Shown in pieces: positions 8,411-20,181 of a DNA stretch of 64,000 bases; position 1 is the first letter of the stretch, and each line of letters begins with the position of its first letter. The position numbers were made by a program, and so were the translations under genes. This stretch comes from Salibacterium aidingense DSM 18341 (lineage in GTDB: Bacteria > Bacillota > Bacilli > Bacillales > Marinococcaceae): positions 186,001 through 250,000 of the forward strand of contig NZ_AUCI01000006.1 in the NCBI RefSeq assembly GCF_000429685.1, read 5' to 3'. The notes below the pieces were generated by a model. That model was not told where the DNA came from. It was given only the letters and a program-made list of their open reading frames with translations, and did no database searches.

Positions 8411-8650
8411 GGAGGACAGACCGGACGAATTATTTTTTATAATCGGCCCCATACGAAGTTGGAGACCGGTAATGGTTTCTTTTTCTCTTTTTGTAGCCCC
8501 CAAAAGCATGTGGGGAACACTTTTTCTCCTTTTTTTCTGCTAATGGTTCCAAAAGTCGAATTGGAAGACAGGAGAAGCCGGGAATTATAATTAGCGTCCT
8601 CCAAAGCTCCATCGAAGAAAGGAATCCGGAGCAATTGCTGTTCCAGAGAC
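8411..8650 (+). repeat. Dispersed intergenic repeat, family 2, copy 1
   Basis: Related to 47338-47650 in the same orientation. Shared blocks in order are CTGGAGGACA, GGAGRCC-GTAA, a pyrimidine-rich tract, CCAAAAGCATKTGGGG, a second pyrimidine tract, GCTAATRG, CAAAAGYCGA, GTCCTCCA and CAATTGCTG. The core of about 110 bases aligns almost without gaps. No coding capacity is shared. Origin and role are unknown. Confidence 0.65.
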
Positions 8651-8801
8651 GTCTTTAAACATCCTCTGGCGGCCATCAGCGTTCCATCTCGACCTAATGC
8701 GAGGTGTTTGTCTTCCGCAGCTCCCGATTACACGGGAAAAGCGGGAGCTTTATGGAAGGCTTCGCACCAGACTACATTCTGTACACCGCTTGCCGCAGCA
8801 C

Positions 8802-11114
8802 TTACTTCTTCTTGCCTTTTTTCTTCGGGGCATTTTGGTAAAATGCTTTATTTCCCTTGGTGCCGCCATTTTTTCCTTTCTGCCGGCCTTTTTTCGCCTT
8901 TGGTTTCTCTTTTTTCGAGCGGTCGCCCCCTTCAATGACCGTTGGGCTTTCTTTGCGTTTCCGTTTTTTCGGAGGCTTCATGCCGACGATTTCAAAGTCG
9001 ATATCGGCTTCGTCCAGATTGACCTGGAGAACGCGGACTTCGACTTGATCGCCGATACGGAAGACGTTGCCGGTACGTTCGCCGATCAAGGCATATTGTT
9101 TTTCATCATAGTGATAATAATCGTCGGTGAGGTAGCTGATATGCACCATGCCCTCGATGGTGTTTTCGAGTTCGACAAACAGACCGAAGTTGGCCGCACC
9201 GCTGATAAATCCAGTAAATTCTTCGCCGACTTTGTCCTGCATATACTGGGCTTTTTTCAGATCATCCACTTCGCGCTCGGCATCGACCGCGCGTCGTTCC
9301 ATTTCCGAAGAATGCTGAGCGATATCCGGCAGTTTTTCTCTCCAGGCTTCTTTCGTTTTCCCATCCAGGTTTTTGTTCACGAGATATTCACGGATCAAAC
9401 GGTGGACGATAAGGTCCGGGTAACGTCTGATCGGGGACGTAAAATGGGTATAGAAATCTGAAGCCAATCCGAAGTGACCAAGGTTTTCTGCATCGTATTT
9501 GGCCTGCTGCATCGAACGCAGCAGTACAGTGTTGATAACTGCTTCTTCCGGTTCCCCCTTCACTTCATCGAGTACTTTCTGCATCGCACTCGGGTGAATG
9601 GTGTTTGCCGTGCCTTTTACCACATATCCGAAGTTTGTAACGAACTCAAGGAACCGTTCCAGCTTCTCAGAATCCGGGTCCTCGTGAATACGATAAATAA
9701 ACGGCACCTTCATCCAATGAAAATGCTCGGCTACTGTTTCGTTGGCAGCCAGCATAAATTCCTCGATCAACCGCTCCGCCACAGAACGATCGACTAGTTC
9801 CACATCCAGAGGAGTGCCGTCGTCATCTACTTTCACTTCGGCTTCTTTAAAATCAAAATCGATGGCACCGCGGGCAAAGCGTTTCCGGCGCAGAACAGCT
9901 GCCAGCTCTTCCATCTGCTCAAAAAACGGAACGAGTTCTTTATATTTTTCCCGCGTTTCTTCGTCTTTCTGTTCTAAAATAAGACGGACATCGCTGTAGG
10001 TCATCCGCTCGTTGGTACGTATCACGCTTTCAAAAATATCGTGATCCACGATCTCCCCTTTTCCGTTGATCTCCATTTCACAGGAGAGAGTGAGCCTGTC
10101 CACCTTCGGGTTAAGGCTGCAGATTCCGTTCGAAAGACGGTGCGGAATCATTGGAATAACACGGTCTACTAAATACACGCTGGTAGCCCGGTCGTAGGCT
10201 TCTTCGTCAATGGGGGAGCCTTCTTCTACATAATAGCTGACGTCGGCAATATGCACGCCGAGCATATAATTGCCGTTTTCCAGTTTTTTTACCTGGACGG
10301 CGTCATCCAGGTCTTTGGCGTCCGCCCCGTCGATCGTTACAATCGTTTCTTCCCGCAAATCCCGGCGCTGGGATATTTCGTCTGCGGAAATTTGGTCCGG
10401 CACGCTGTTCGCATGCTCCAGAGCGGGTTCCGGAAAGTCCCCCGGAAGGCCGTGCTTGTGAATAATCGTTAGAATGTCTACCCCCGGATCGTTTTTATGG
10501 CCGATAATATTGACCACTTTTCCTTCTGCACTAAATCGGCCCTCCGGATACTTGGTGATTTCTACGACTACTTTATGTCCGTCCACTGCCCCGTTTTCTG
10601 CATCCTGCGGGATAAATATATCGTTGTTAATGTGCTTGTCATCGACTTCTACAAATCCGTAGGAACGGTTGTCTGCATACGTCCCGACGACTTTCGTTAC
10701 ACCCCGTTCCAAAATCCGGACGATAGCACCTTCCGGTTTAGATCCGGAAGATTTACGCTGCACCCGGACCAGCACCGTGTCTTTATTCATGGCGCCATTT
10801 AATTCATTAGCCGGAACAAACACATCATCGTCTTCTTTATTTTCCGGCAAAATAAACGCAAAGCCGCGTTGATGGCTCTGCACCTGGCCTTTCAGAAGGT
10901 TCATTTTTTCGGGGACCCCGTAGCGGTTGCTTCGGGTTCGTACAATATCTCCCGTTTCTTCCATTTCATTTAATGCTTTCATCAGCTGTTTTGTTTCATC
11001 TCCGCCGCTCATGCCAAAGGCTTCCTGTATTTCCTCCACCGCCATTGGTTTGGCGGCATCTTCTTTCATATACTGCAGTAATTGCTGCTTCTGTTCTTGA
11101 TCCAACTGTTTCAT
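8802..11114 (-). CDS. rnr: Ribonuclease R
   Basis: 770 residues, a 3'-5' exoribonuclease that degrades structured RNA and acts with tmRNA/SmpB on messages of stalled ribosomes. In order: N-terminal helix-turn-helix (1-70), cold-shock OB folds (75-230), RNB catalytic domain with the metal-binding Asp cluster [12 protein letters not shown]1 domain (about 620-705), and a Lys-rich tail ending KKKGKKK. AAAGGAG touches the first ATG with no spacer. A TTG at codon 4 (11105) has a 9-base spacing and could be the true start. It lies between est and smpB, the standard order in Bacillus. Confidence 0.95.
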   Translation of the reverse strand: MKQLDQEQKQQLLQYMKEDAAKPMAVEEIQEAFGMSGGDETKQLMKALNEMEETGDIVRTRSNRYGVPEKMNLLKGQVQSHQRGFAFILPENKEDDDVFVPANELNGAMNKDTVLVRVQRKSSGSKPEGAIVRILERGVTKVVGTYADNRSYGFVEVDDKHINNDIFIPQDAENGAVDGHKVVVEITKYPEGRFSAEGKVVNIIGHKNDPGVDILTIIHKHGLPGDFPEPALEHANSVPDQISADEISQRRDLREETIVTIDGADAKDLDDAVQVKKLENGNYMLGVHIADVSYYVEEGSPIDEEAYDRATSVYLVDRVIPMIPHRLSNGICSLNPKVDRLTLSCEMEINGKGEIVDHDIFESVIRTNERMTYSDVRLILEQKDEETREKYKELVPFFEQMEELAAVLRRKRFARGAIDFDFKEAEVKVDDDGTPLDVELVDRSVAERLIEEFMLAANETVAEHFHWMKVPFIYRIHEDPDSEKLERFLEFVTNFGYVVKGTANTIHPSAMQKVLDEVKGEPEEAVINTVLLRSMQQAKYDAENLGHFGLASDFYTHFTSPIRRYPDLIVHRLIREYLVNKNLDGKTKEAWREKLPDIAQHSSEMERRAVDAEREVDDLKKAQYMQDKVGEEFTGFISGAANFGLFVELENTIEGMVHISYLTDDYYHYDEKQYALIGERTGNVFRIGDQVEVRVLQVNLDEADIDFEIVGMKPPKKRKRKESPTVIEGGDRSKKEKPKAKKGRQKGKNGGTKGNKAFYQNAPKKKGKKK

Positions 11115-11163
11115 CTCCTTTCGTATCTATTTTTTCGTTAGATCGTATAATTTCAGATAACAT

Positions 11164-11919
11164 CTAGTTATCTGATTCCCAATCGAGCCGTTCTAAAAAC
11201 TGATAAATGTCTTCATGAAGCTGATCCTTCTCCGGCCCATGGGTAATCACGTGAGGGGAGTTTTCATACCATTTTATTGTTTTATCGTGAGAAGCTATTT
11301 CGTCGTGAATCAAGTTGGCACTTTCCAGTTCCACCATCTGATCCTTCTCTGCCTGAACGATGAAAGCCGGGCTGTATATCATATCCAGGGAGCCCCTGAC
11401 ATCTTCTATCGTTTCATTAATCGAATACAGCGTATCCAGAGGCCGTTTCCGAAAAGCCTCCATTTCTTTTTCAATCTGCTGTTCGTCTTTTTTCTCTAGC
11501 TGTTTGAAGTCTTTTGCATATTGCAGAACCCCTTCATACAGCCGATCTTTGTTCTCTGATGTCGTTAACGGGGCACACATTGGTATGATGCCCTTTACAT
11601 CAAACATGTATGCTGTCTTCAGTGTCATTAATCCCCCCAGAGACAGCCCAGCCACGGCTATTTCATCATACCCTTCATTTTTAAGATACTGCCAGGCTTT
11701 TTCAACATCCTGCCACCAGTCCGATGCTTTAGCTTCCATCAGTTCTTCGGGAGGCACGCCGTGTCCCTTCAAAATGGGAGCATGGCACGTATAACCCCGT
11801 TTCTGCAGAAAACGCCCGAGCATGCGGACATCGGCGGAATTTCCCGTAAATGCGTGCAGCAGAAGAACAGCGCGGTTTCCTCCTTCGAATGTGAACGGCT
11901 TTGGCGGTACTACTTTCAT
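11164..11919 (-). CDS. est: Carboxylesterase (Est30/YvaK type)
   Basis: 251 residues, single-domain alpha/beta hydrolase without signal peptide. The nucleophile elbow GLSLG places Ser93. Asp193 (AEKDQ) and His223 (SPHV) complete the triad at the spacing known for the Geobacillus Est30 family. LLHAFTG forms the oxyanion region. It hydrolyses short-chain carboxyl esters; the natural substrate is unknown. AAGGGG precedes the ATG. It sits between secG and rnr, the order conserved in Bacillus. Confidence 0.92.
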   Translation of the reverse strand: MKVVPPKPFTFEGGNRAVLLLHAFTGNSADVRMLGRFLQKRGYTCHAPILKGHGVPPEELMEAKASDWWQDVEKAWQYLKNEGYDEIAVAGLSLGGLMTLKTAYMFDVKGIIPMCAPLTTSENKDRLYEGVLQYAKDFKQLEKKDEQQIEKEMEAFRKRPLDTLYSINETIEDVRGSLDMIYSPAFIVQAEKDQMVELESANLIHDEIASHDKTIKWYENSPHVITHGPEKDQLHEDIYQFLERLDWESDN

Positions 11920-12019
11920 TATAGGTTCCCCTTTCTCTCTTTATCCTTTTTCCTTTCTTTCTTCCTATCCATTTTCTTACCAATATACCCTATTTCCGTG
12001 TATTCCAGCCATTAATCAT

Positions 12020-12190
12020 AAGAAAAGCGAAAGCGTCCGCCTAAAAATAAAGGTGTGCCTACTAAATGCGCCCACGTCCTGTGCGCAGCGTAGAAGCCCC
12101 CACCTCCTGTGTAAGTACTTCCTGTGACAACGTCGAATGACCCCCTTCGTGCGGGCCTCCGAGCGGCTGGGCGCTGAAGCTGGATCTTAA
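12020..12190. repeat. Bacillaceae-type intergenic repeat, family 3, copy 1
   Basis: Starts TAAGAAAAGCG-AAGCG and ends GAGCGGCTGGGCGCTG-A-CTGGATCT, as does the copy at 28903-29078. Internal short words (CACCTCCTGTG, CCACGTCCTGTG and the inverse) differ in order and orientation between the copies, so ends are better conserved than middles. I recall similar elements in other Bacillaceae genomes. It fills most of the est-secG gap (11920-12282), which otherwise holds only the secG terminator. Confidence 0.65.
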
Positions 12191-12220
12191 GAACGCGAAT
12201 TTTTATAAACTCTAATACTA

Positions 12221-12254
12221 TAAAAAAGCAGCAAGATTCCATCCCGCTGCTTTC
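12221..12254 (-). terminator. Terminator after secG
   Basis: Minus strand: AAAGCAGC, 13-base loop, GCTGCTTT, then TTTATAG. It lies 28 bases after the secG stop. Confidence 0.75.
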
Positions 12255-12282
12255 CTTTATTCTCTATCCTTCTCTCTGTCTT

Positions 12283-12513
12283 CTACAGAAAATAACCAAG
12301 TAAAAGCGTTAGAACAAAAAACAAAACGGCCAGGACCACGGTGGCACGGCTTAAAAATGCCTCAACCCCGCGTGCTTTTTGTTTTCCGATCATCTGCTCC
12401 GCTCCGCCGGAAATAGCTCCTGATAATCCCGCACTGCGGCCGGCCTGCAGCAGTACTACTGCAATCAAGGCCAAAGAAACGATAATCAGCAGCACATAAA
12501 GCAACGTTTGCAA
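12283..12513 (-). CDS. secG: Protein translocase subunit SecG
   Basis: 76 residues with two membrane helices joined by the conserved loop [16 protein letters not shown], then GKQKARG. Part of the SecYEG channel. I choose a TTG start at 12513: GGAGGTG is 6 bases upstream, and the protein then begins [10 protein letters not shown] as in other bacilli. The longer ATG frame at 12534 would place the ribosome binding site inside the coding sequence. Monocistronic between eno and est. Confidence 0.9.
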   Translation of the reverse strand: MQTLLYVLLIIVSLALIAVVLLQAGRSAGLSGAISGGAEQMIGKQKARGVEAFLSRATVVLAVLFFVLTLLLGYFL

Positions 12514-12617
12514 ACATGACACCTCCACGTCCATTTACACTATTGATAATGTAACACAAGCATCCTGTCTTGGCAATCACTACTTAAATAACGCAGCCCC
12601 TCCAGACGTAAAGCTTT

Positions 12618-12636
12618 ATGAACCAAATTGGTTCAT
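12618..12636. promoter_or_regulatory. Perfect 9-bp palindrome upstream of secG
   Basis: ATGAACCAA, one base, TTGGTTCAT, about 105 bases before the secG start. The shape suits a dimeric repressor of the TetR type, but no such gene is nearby and no T-run follows. Function unknown. Confidence 0.35.
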
Positions 12637-12689
12637 TCTGCGGGTTTTTGCCTCATGCCATTCAGCTGTTTTATTTATAGACGCGCGAT

Positions 12690-12775
12690 CCCTGCGCAGA
12701 CTCGCTTTCCGCGGGCAGCACCTCAGCTTCATCAGACGGCCCCCGTCAGATGGAATGTTCGACAGCTGCTCTTCC
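12690..12775. repeat. Bacillaceae-type GC-rich repeat, family 4, single copy
   Basis: On the minus strand it contains GACTTGCGGGAAGAGCAGCTG, a short middle, GAAGCTGAGGTGCTG and CCCGCGGAAAGCGAGTCTG. I recall the same skeleton (GACTCCTGCGGGA ... GCCCGCGGAAAGCGAAG) from many Bacillaceae intergenic regions. Only one copy is in this window, so the family call rests on memory. It lies in the eno-secG gap. Confidence 0.45.
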
Positions 12776-12793
12776 CGCAAGTCCTGACTTATC

Positions 12794-12830
12794 AAGAAGC
12801 CGCAGTGGAGGGAGCAGACTGCGGCTTCTT
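12794..12830. terminator. Terminator after eno
   Basis: AAGAAGCCGCAGT (12794-12806) pairs perfectly with ACTGCGGCTTCTT (12818-12830), 11-base loop. It is 6 bases past the eno stop and ends the glycolytic operon. Confidence 0.75.
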
Positions 12831-12835
12831 TTCTG

Positions 12836-14134
<1,299 letters not shown>

Positions 14135-15670
14135 TTATGATTTGATTAAAGACTCGCCTGTCATTTCATCAGGTTTTTCCATTTTAAGCAGTTCCACTGC
14201 CGTTGGACAAAGATCTGCAAGAATCCCTTGATCCCGTAGATCTATGCCTTGTTTCGTGACAATCACCGGCACATTATTCGTCGTATGGGCTGTCATCGGT
14301 TGACCCTCGGGGGTAATGACTTCATCTGCGTTGCCGTGATCAGCTGTAATGATCGCATGCCCCCCCTTTTCTGTAATCCGATCGACTACCCTGCCAAGGC
14401 ACTCATCCACTGCTTCCACCGCCTGGATGGTAGCATCGAGTCTGCCGGAATGGCCCACCATGTCCGGATTGGCAAAGTTCAAAACAATAAAATCATGACG
14501 GTCTGCGTTGATTTCATCGATTAATGCATCTGTAACCTGATAGGCGCTCATCTCGGGCTGCAGGTCATACGTTGCCACTTTTGGCGAATCGATAAGAATT
14601 CGTTTTTCCCCGTCGAATTCCTCTTCCTGCCCGCCGCTGAAAAAGAAGGTCACGTGCGGGTATTTTTCTGTTTCCGCAATTCGGAGCTGCGTCCGCCCCG
14701 CCTTCGCTACTGCTTCTCCCATCGTATTTTTCAAATCCTGCGGCGGATAAGCGACCTCCGCCTGAACGGAATCGCTGTAAGCCGTCATTGTAACATAATG
14801 CAGGTTTTCAGGGGCTTTGTTTCCTATATCAAAACCGTTAAAGTTCTCGTTCGTAAACACTTCTGAAAGCTGTATCGCCCGGTCGGGACGGAAATTAAAG
14901 AACACCACCGCATCATTGTCCTGGATCGTGGCGGTTGGTTCTCCCTCTTGATTTTTCAATACACACGGTTCGAGAAATTCGTCCCATACTTCCTCATTAT
15001 ACGAATGTTCAATGGCTTCTTCCGGACTGTTAAAAGCAGGACCTTCTCCTTCCACAAGGACACGGTAAGATTTTTCCAAACGTTCCCAGCGGTGATCGCG
15101 GTCCATCGCGTAGTACCTTCCGTGCAGACTGGCGAGCTGACCGAGGCCGGCGTCTGCCATTTTCGTCTGCAGCTCTTCCACATAGGTTTTTGCTGTCGTC
15201 GGCCCGACATCTCTTCCATCCAGAAAACCGTGAATATATACTTTATCTATCCCTTTTTCCTTGGCGACATCAAGTAGGGCAAACAAATGTTGAATATGGC
15301 TGTGTACGCCGCCGTCCGAAAGAAGTCCGTATAAATGAAGGCTGCTGTTATGCGTTTTCGCGTGTTCTACTGCACCTAACAATGCTTCGTTTTCACGGAA
15401 AGTTCCCTCTTCGATTGCTTTGTTTATTCTTGTCAGGCTTTGGTACACAACTCTTCCTGCTCCGATATTCATATGGCCGACTTCAGAATTGCCCATCTGC
15501 CCTTCAGGCAGTCCAACAGAAGTTCCACAGGCTTCCAGCTGTGTATGCGGATATGTTTTCCAGTAGCGGTCAAAATTCGGGGTATCCGCCTGTGCGACAG
15601 CATTGCCTTTCGTCTCCTCCCGCAGTGCATAGCCATCTAGTATAATTAGTGCGACCGGTGTTTTACTCAT
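14135..15670 (-). CDS. gpmI: 2,3-bisphosphoglycerate-independent phosphoglycerate mutase
   Basis: 511 residues, alkaline-phosphatase superfamily enzyme with two Mn2+ ions that interconverts 3- and 2-phosphoglycerate. LIILDGYAL carries the first metal Asp, [15 protein letters not shown] the catalytic Ser, and ITADHGNAD the C-terminal metal site. I start at 15670 ([13 protein letters not shown]), with GGAGG 9 bases upstream. The longer frame to 15703 would overlap tpiA deeply. With this start it overlaps the tpiA stop by 8 bases, which suggests translational coupling. Confidence 0.97.
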   Translation of the reverse strand: MSKTPVALIILDGYALREETKGNAVAQADTPNFDRYWKTYPHTQLEACGTSVGLPEGQMGNSEVGHMNIGAGRVVYQSLTRINKAIEEGTFRENEALLGAVEHAKTHNSSLHLYGLLSDGGVHSHIQHLFALLDVAKEKGIDKVYIHGFLDGRDVGPTTAKTYVEELQTKMADAGLGQLASLHGRYYAMDRDHRWERLEKSYRVLVEGEGPAFNSPEEAIEHSYNEEVWDEFLEPCVLKNQEGEPTATIQDNDAVVFFNFRPDRAIQLSEVFTNENFNGFDIGNKAPENLHYVTMTAYSDSVQAEVAYPPQDLKNTMGEAVAKAGRTQLRIAETEKYPHVTFFFSGGQEEEFDGEKRILIDSPKVATYDLQPEMSAYQVTDALIDEINADRHDFIVLNFANPDMVGHSGRLDATIQAVEAVDECLGRVVDRITEKGGHAIITADHGNADEVITPEGQPMTAHTTNNVPVIVTKQGIDLRDQGILADLCPTAVELLKMEKPDEMTGESLIKS

Positions 15671-16427
15671 TTCTGCCAGCCTCCACGAGCTGAAGGAAAG
15701 CATCGGGTTTTAAGCTGGCTCCGCCGACAAGAGCGCCATCAATATGTTCTTTTTCCATATAGCCGTCAATGTTTTCCGGCTTGACGCTGCCGCCGTACTG
15801 AATACGAACCGCTTCCGCCGTATTTTCATCATACAGTTCTGCGAGAACTTTCCGCACGGTGCCGCATGTTTCATTTGCATCCTCGGCCGTGGAAGATTTG
15901 CCGGTTCCAATCGCCCAGATCGGCTCATAAGCCACAACGACGTCCGGTGCTTTTTCCGCACTGATACCTGCAAAGCCTTTTTCCACTTGATCGCGGACAA
16001 TCTGCTCTGTCTGGTTATTTTCCCGCTGCTCCAGGGATTCGCCGCAGCACATAATCGGTGTAATGCCGTATTGGAAGGCGGCATGCAGTTTCTGATTCAC
16101 ACTTTCATCGGTTTCATTAAACATTTCCCGACGCTCGGAGTGCCCAATGATAGAGTGTGTTATTCCAAGATCTTTTAACGCGGCAGGGCTTATTTCTCCA
16201 GTGAAGGCTCCGCTTTCTTCAAAATGCATAGTCTGCGCCCCGATTTTCACATCAGAGCCGGCTGCTTTATCCTTCATTTCCTTAAGAAACAAAGCTGGAG
16301 CACACACCACCGTTTCTACTTCTTCTTCACTGGATGGGATATTTCCTTTTATTTCATCGATGAATGAAACAGCTTCCCCATGTGTTTTGTTCATTTTCCA
16401 GTTCCCTGCGATAATTGGTTTTCTCAT
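15663..16427 (-). CDS. tpiA: Triosephosphate isomerase
   Basis: 254 residues, TIM barrel. Interconverts dihydroxyacetone phosphate and glyceraldehyde 3-phosphate. Conserved: AGNWKMNKT with the catalytic Lys, GHSERR with the catalytic His, [12 protein letters not shown] with the catalytic Glu, and the phosphate-binding GGSV and VGGASL loops near the C-terminus. GGAGG precedes the ATG. Fourth gene of the glycolytic operon, overlapping gpmI at its end. Confidence 0.98.
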   Translation of the reverse strand: MRKPIIAGNWKMNKTHGEAVSFIDEIKGNIPSSEEEVETVVCAPALFLKEMKDKAAGSDVKIGAQTMHFEESGAFTGEISPAALKDLGITHSIIGHSERREMFNETDESVNQKLHAAFQYGITPIMCCGESLEQRENNQTEQIVRDQVEKGFAGISAEKAPDVVVAYEPIWAIGTGKSSTAEDANETCGTVRKVLAELYDENTAEAVRIQYGGSVKPENIDGYMEKEHIDGALVGGASLKPDAFLQLVEAGRNE

Positions 16428-16457
16428 CGTTTCATTCCTCCCTGTTTTCGTTGGATT

Positions 16458-17642
16458 TTACTTATCATCCAGAGCAGCTACACCAGGCAGTTTTTTTCCT
16501 TCCATAAATTCAAGCGATGCACCGCCGCCGGTTGAAATATGACTCATCTGCCCGGCCAGTCCGAACTTTTCTACCGCTGCTGCCGAGTCTCCGCCGCCAA
16601 TGACGGAATACGTATCCTCGGCTTCAGCAAGGGCTTCTCCAATTCCTCTAGTTCCTTTGGAGAAGATTTCATATTCAAACACTCCCATCGGCCCGTTCCA
16701 TAATACCAACCGGGACTGCTGAATAATATCTTTGTACGTATCGATCGTTTTCGGACCAATATCGAGGGCTTCCCAATCGGAAGGGATGTTATCAATATTT
16801 ACTACCTTGGTATTGGCGTCCCGGCTGAAATCGTCAGCTACCGTAACATCAAGCGGCATGTAAAACTGCACGCCCTGGTCTTCTGCTTTTTTCATAAAGT
16901 CTTTCGCCAGATCCAGCTTATCTTCTTCAAGAAGCGACTTTCCGATCTCATATCCTTTTGCTTTTACAAAGGTGTAGGCGAGGCCGCCGCCTATAATCAA
17001 GTTGTCTACCTTATCCAGTAGATTGTCAATAACCCCTATCTTGTCCTTCACTTTGGCCCCCCCGACAATAGCTGTAAACGGACGCTCAGGGGTTGTTAAC
17101 GCCTGGCCGAGGACATCCAGCTCTTTTTCCATAAGCAGGCCGGATACCGACGGCAGATGGCGGGCCACACCCTCCGTGGAGGCATGAGCGCGATGTGCTG
17201 CGCCAAACGCGTCATTTACATAAACGTCGGCCAGGGAAGCCAGGTTTTCAGCCAGCGTCTCGTCATTTTTTTCTTCTCCCGGTTCAAAGCGGAGATTTTC
17301 GAGAAGAAGTACTTCTCCTTCTACCAGATCCCCGGCCGCTTTTTTCGCTTCTTCTCCAAACACTTCATCCACTTTCTTCACGTCTTTATGAAGAAGCTCT
17401 CCCAGCTTCACAGCAACCGGCCCGAGACGCAGTTCATCATGCGCTTCTCCCTTAGGACGGCCGAGATGACTTCCGAGGATAATTTTTGCCCCCTGTTCCA
17501 CCAAATGTTCGATCGTTGGAAGAGCGGCACGGATACGCGTGTCATCTGTTACTTTCCCTTCGCTCATTGGGACATTAAAATCGACCCGGCAAAAAACCGT
17601 TTTCCCTTTTAAATCAAGATCTCGAATGGACTTCTTATTCAT
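16458..17642 (-). CDS. pgk: Phosphoglycerate kinase
   Basis: 394 residues. Transfers phosphate from 1,3-bisphosphoglycerate to ADP. The N-terminal domain shows RVDFNVPM and SHLGRPKG, the C-terminal nucleotide domain [14 protein letters not shown] and the ending [12 protein letters not shown] then [16 protein letters not shown] precedes the ATG. It follows gapA after a 204-base gap with a hairpin that may tune the ratio of the two messages. Confidence 0.98.
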   Translation of the reverse strand: MNKKSIRDLDLKGKTVFCRVDFNVPMSEGKVTDDTRIRAALPTIEHLVEQGAKIILGSHLGRPKGEAHDELRLGPVAVKLGELLHKDVKKVDEVFGEEAKKAAGDLVEGEVLLLENLRFEPGEEKNDETLAENLASLADVYVNDAFGAAHRAHASTEGVARHLPSVSGLLMEKELDVLGQALTTPERPFTAIVGGAKVKDKIGVIDNLLDKVDNLIIGGGLAYTFVKAKGYEIGKSLLEEDKLDLAKDFMKKAEDQGVQFYMPLDVTVADDFSRDANTKVVNIDNIPSDWEALDIGPKTIDTYKDIIQQSRLVLWNGPMGVFEYEIFSKGTRGIGEALAEAEDTYSVIGGGDSAAAVEKFGLAGQMSHISTGGGASLEFMEGKKLPGVAALDDK

Positions 17643-17777
17643 CCAGGAGCCTCCTTCATTCTACTTACCTATGGATTGTCTTTCCCACACACATTGTATT
17701 AAAAACCAGGATTCCCTGCCAGTCCCCCTCTCTGTGGGAAGCAGAAAGAGGACGGCGGGTATAAAATCCTCCACAAG

Positions 17778-17818
17778 GAAAAGAAAGGGAGCAAGAAATA
17801 TATTTTTCTTCTCCCTTT
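17778..17818 (-). terminator. Hairpin between gapA and pgk (partial terminator or processing site)
   Basis: Minus strand: AAAGGGAG, inner AAGAAA/TTTCTT pairing, CTCCCTTT, then CTTTTCC. The tail is weak, so read-through into pgk is expected. It could lower pgk-eno expression relative to gapA or protect the gapA 3' end. Confidence 0.5.
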
Positions 17819-17846
17819 CTGTATCTTTCCCGGGGGTCTATTTTTA

Positions 17847-18878
<1,032 letters not shown>

Positions 18879-18892
18879 TTATTTTATATTAT

Positions 18893-18943
18893 CCGTATGG
18901 GAGTTTAAAACTCTCTACGGAGTCCTCAGGATCATCCGGGACT
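18893..18943 (-). promoter_or_regulatory. Two hairpins between cggR and gapA
   Basis: First hairpin (nearest gapA): CCGTA...TACGG enclosing GAGTTT/AAACTC, 18893-18920. Second: AGTCC...GGACT enclosing GGAT/ATCC, 18921-18943, starting at the cggR stop. In B. subtilis the cggR-gapA message is cut here and a 5' stem-loop stabilises gapA mRNA. The same layout suggests the same control. Confidence 0.5.
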
Positions 18944-19964
18944 AGGAAAGACCGAGAACGGCCTGAGCAGCCCCTTCATCTGTGATCAATACATCACTGG
19001 GCCGATAATTCATATAAGCACTGATCGCTTCCGCCTTTGAGGCCCCGCCGGCAACAGTGACAACAGTCTGACTATCTTTCAGATCATCCAGCTGCAAACC
19101 AATCGTTTTTTCTTTATGGACAATATTCCCGTCTCTGTCGAAATAATAACCAAAGGCCTCTGCGACGGCTTGTTTTTCTTTTAACGTTTCCATCGTGGCT
19201 GGCGGAGTTTCCCGTCTTTCAGCCATCGTGGAAGCAGCCCCGACCCCATGAACGACCATTTTCGCCTGGCGGATAGAGCGCAGCAGTTCTTTTATCCCTG
19301 GTTCAAGAACAAGGGACTCCCTGGTTTCTTCGCTCAGCTGATCCGGTACATGCAGCAGTCTGTATTTTCCTTTGGCTTTGGTTGCCATGGTTGAGCTTAT
19401 CGTATTTGACTGTATTTCCACCTTCTCTCCAAGTCCTCCCCGGGCGGGCACAAACGTGACGTTGCTTAGCTTTTCATCCGGTGTCATCATTTCGGCTACA
19501 TCGGCAAGTGTTGTCCCGCCGGCCACCGCTACGATATCATCAGCCTCCAGCATGGCTTTCATCTGCTGAACGCAAGCTCTTCCTAACTCCTTTTTTACCC
19601 ATGTATAGCGGTCACTATTCCCGGGAACAATAATCACTCTCTGAACATCCAGTATGTCCGCCACCCGATATTCCCAGTCAGCCAGCCCGGTCACAGATTT
19701 CATCGTTTCTTCCAGACCTTCCAGGAGTGCTTCACCATCTTCAGTCAAGGTCATACCAGCTGTGCCAATATAAACGAGACCCTGTTCTTTAAGAAAGAGA
19801 ACTTCTCCCCTTAGAATCCGTTCCGAAACGTCAAGACTGCCCGCAAGTGTACGTCTGCCAACAGGCTGCATCAGCCGGAGGTACTGCAGTATCCGGTACC
19901 TCTTCTGCATGACTTCAAGTACATCGGGCTGTAGTTTTTTTTGAAGTTCAATAAATTGCCGCAT
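18942..19964 (-). CDS. cggR: Central glycolytic genes regulator CggR
   Basis: 340 residues of the SorC/DeoR-like repressor family. Residues about 28-60 form a winged helix (RRTLAGSLDVSERILRGEV). Residues about 95-340 form the sugar-phosphate-binding domain with VIIVPGNSD, VAGGTT and VVTVAGGASKAEAI. The known protein represses the gapA operon and is released by fructose 1,6-bisphosphate. It is the first gene of the operon it controls, and a well-matched operator lies just upstream. Confidence 0.96.
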   Translation of the reverse strand: MRQFIELQKKLQPDVLEVMQKRYRILQYLRLMQPVGRRTLAGSLDVSERILRGEVLFLKEQGLVYIGTAGMTLTEDGEALLEGLEETMKSVTGLADWEYRVADILDVQRVIIVPGNSDRYTWVKKELGRACVQQMKAMLEADDIVAVAGGTTLADVAEMMTPDEKLSNVTFVPARGGLGEKVEIQSNTISSTMATKAKGKYRLLHVPDQLSEETRESLVLEPGIKELLRSIRQAKMVVHGVGAASTMAERRETPPATMETLKEKQAVAEAFGYYFDRDGNIVHKEKTIGLQLDDLKDSQTVVTVAGGASKAEAISAYMNYRPSDVLITDEGAAQAVLGLS

Positions 19965-19989
19965 ATGTACCCCATCACCAGCCTTCCGG

Positions 19990-20025
19990 GACGTAATTTG
20001 TCCCTATGAGACATTTTAAGTCCCG
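19990..20025 (-). promoter_or_regulatory. CggR operator
   Basis: Minus strand reads CGGGAC-N6-TGTC-N4-AGGGAC-N6-CGTC. This is the tandem arrangement described for B. subtilis (CGGGAC-N6-TGTC twice) with one mismatch in each element of the second half-site. It sits between the promoter and cggR, 26 bases before the start codon, where bound CggR would block elongation. Confidence 0.85.
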
Positions 20026-20064
20026 CTTGCGGAATAAAAAAAGATCTTTCCTCTTTCTCTTAAT

Positions 20065-20093
20065 ATATTACCAAGTTTTCTGACAGCAGGCAA
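20065..20093 (-). promoter_or_regulatory. cggR-gapA operon promoter
   Basis: TTGCCT (20088-20093), 17 bases, TAATAT (20065-20070) on the minus strand, a good SigA promoter. Transcription would start near 20058, upstream of the CggR operator. Confidence 0.7.
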
Positions 20094-20181
20094 GAACGAA
20101 GAACTCTTTTTTGTCTAAATAAAACGGCGGCCGCCGGTCCTTATAAAGGGGGCCGTCCGCTGCAAAAGTCGGGACATTGTG

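Noticed and set aside
8430-8676. Two overlapping small minus-strand frames in the rnr-smpB gap
   Set aside because: They coincide with the family 2 repeat, and the other copy does not preserve either frame.
8697-9461. 254-codon plus-strand frame over the end of rnr
   Set aside because: It lies opposite the RNase R S1 domain and Lys-rich tail; Phe-rich low-complexity translation is expected from AAG/AAA codons on the other strand.
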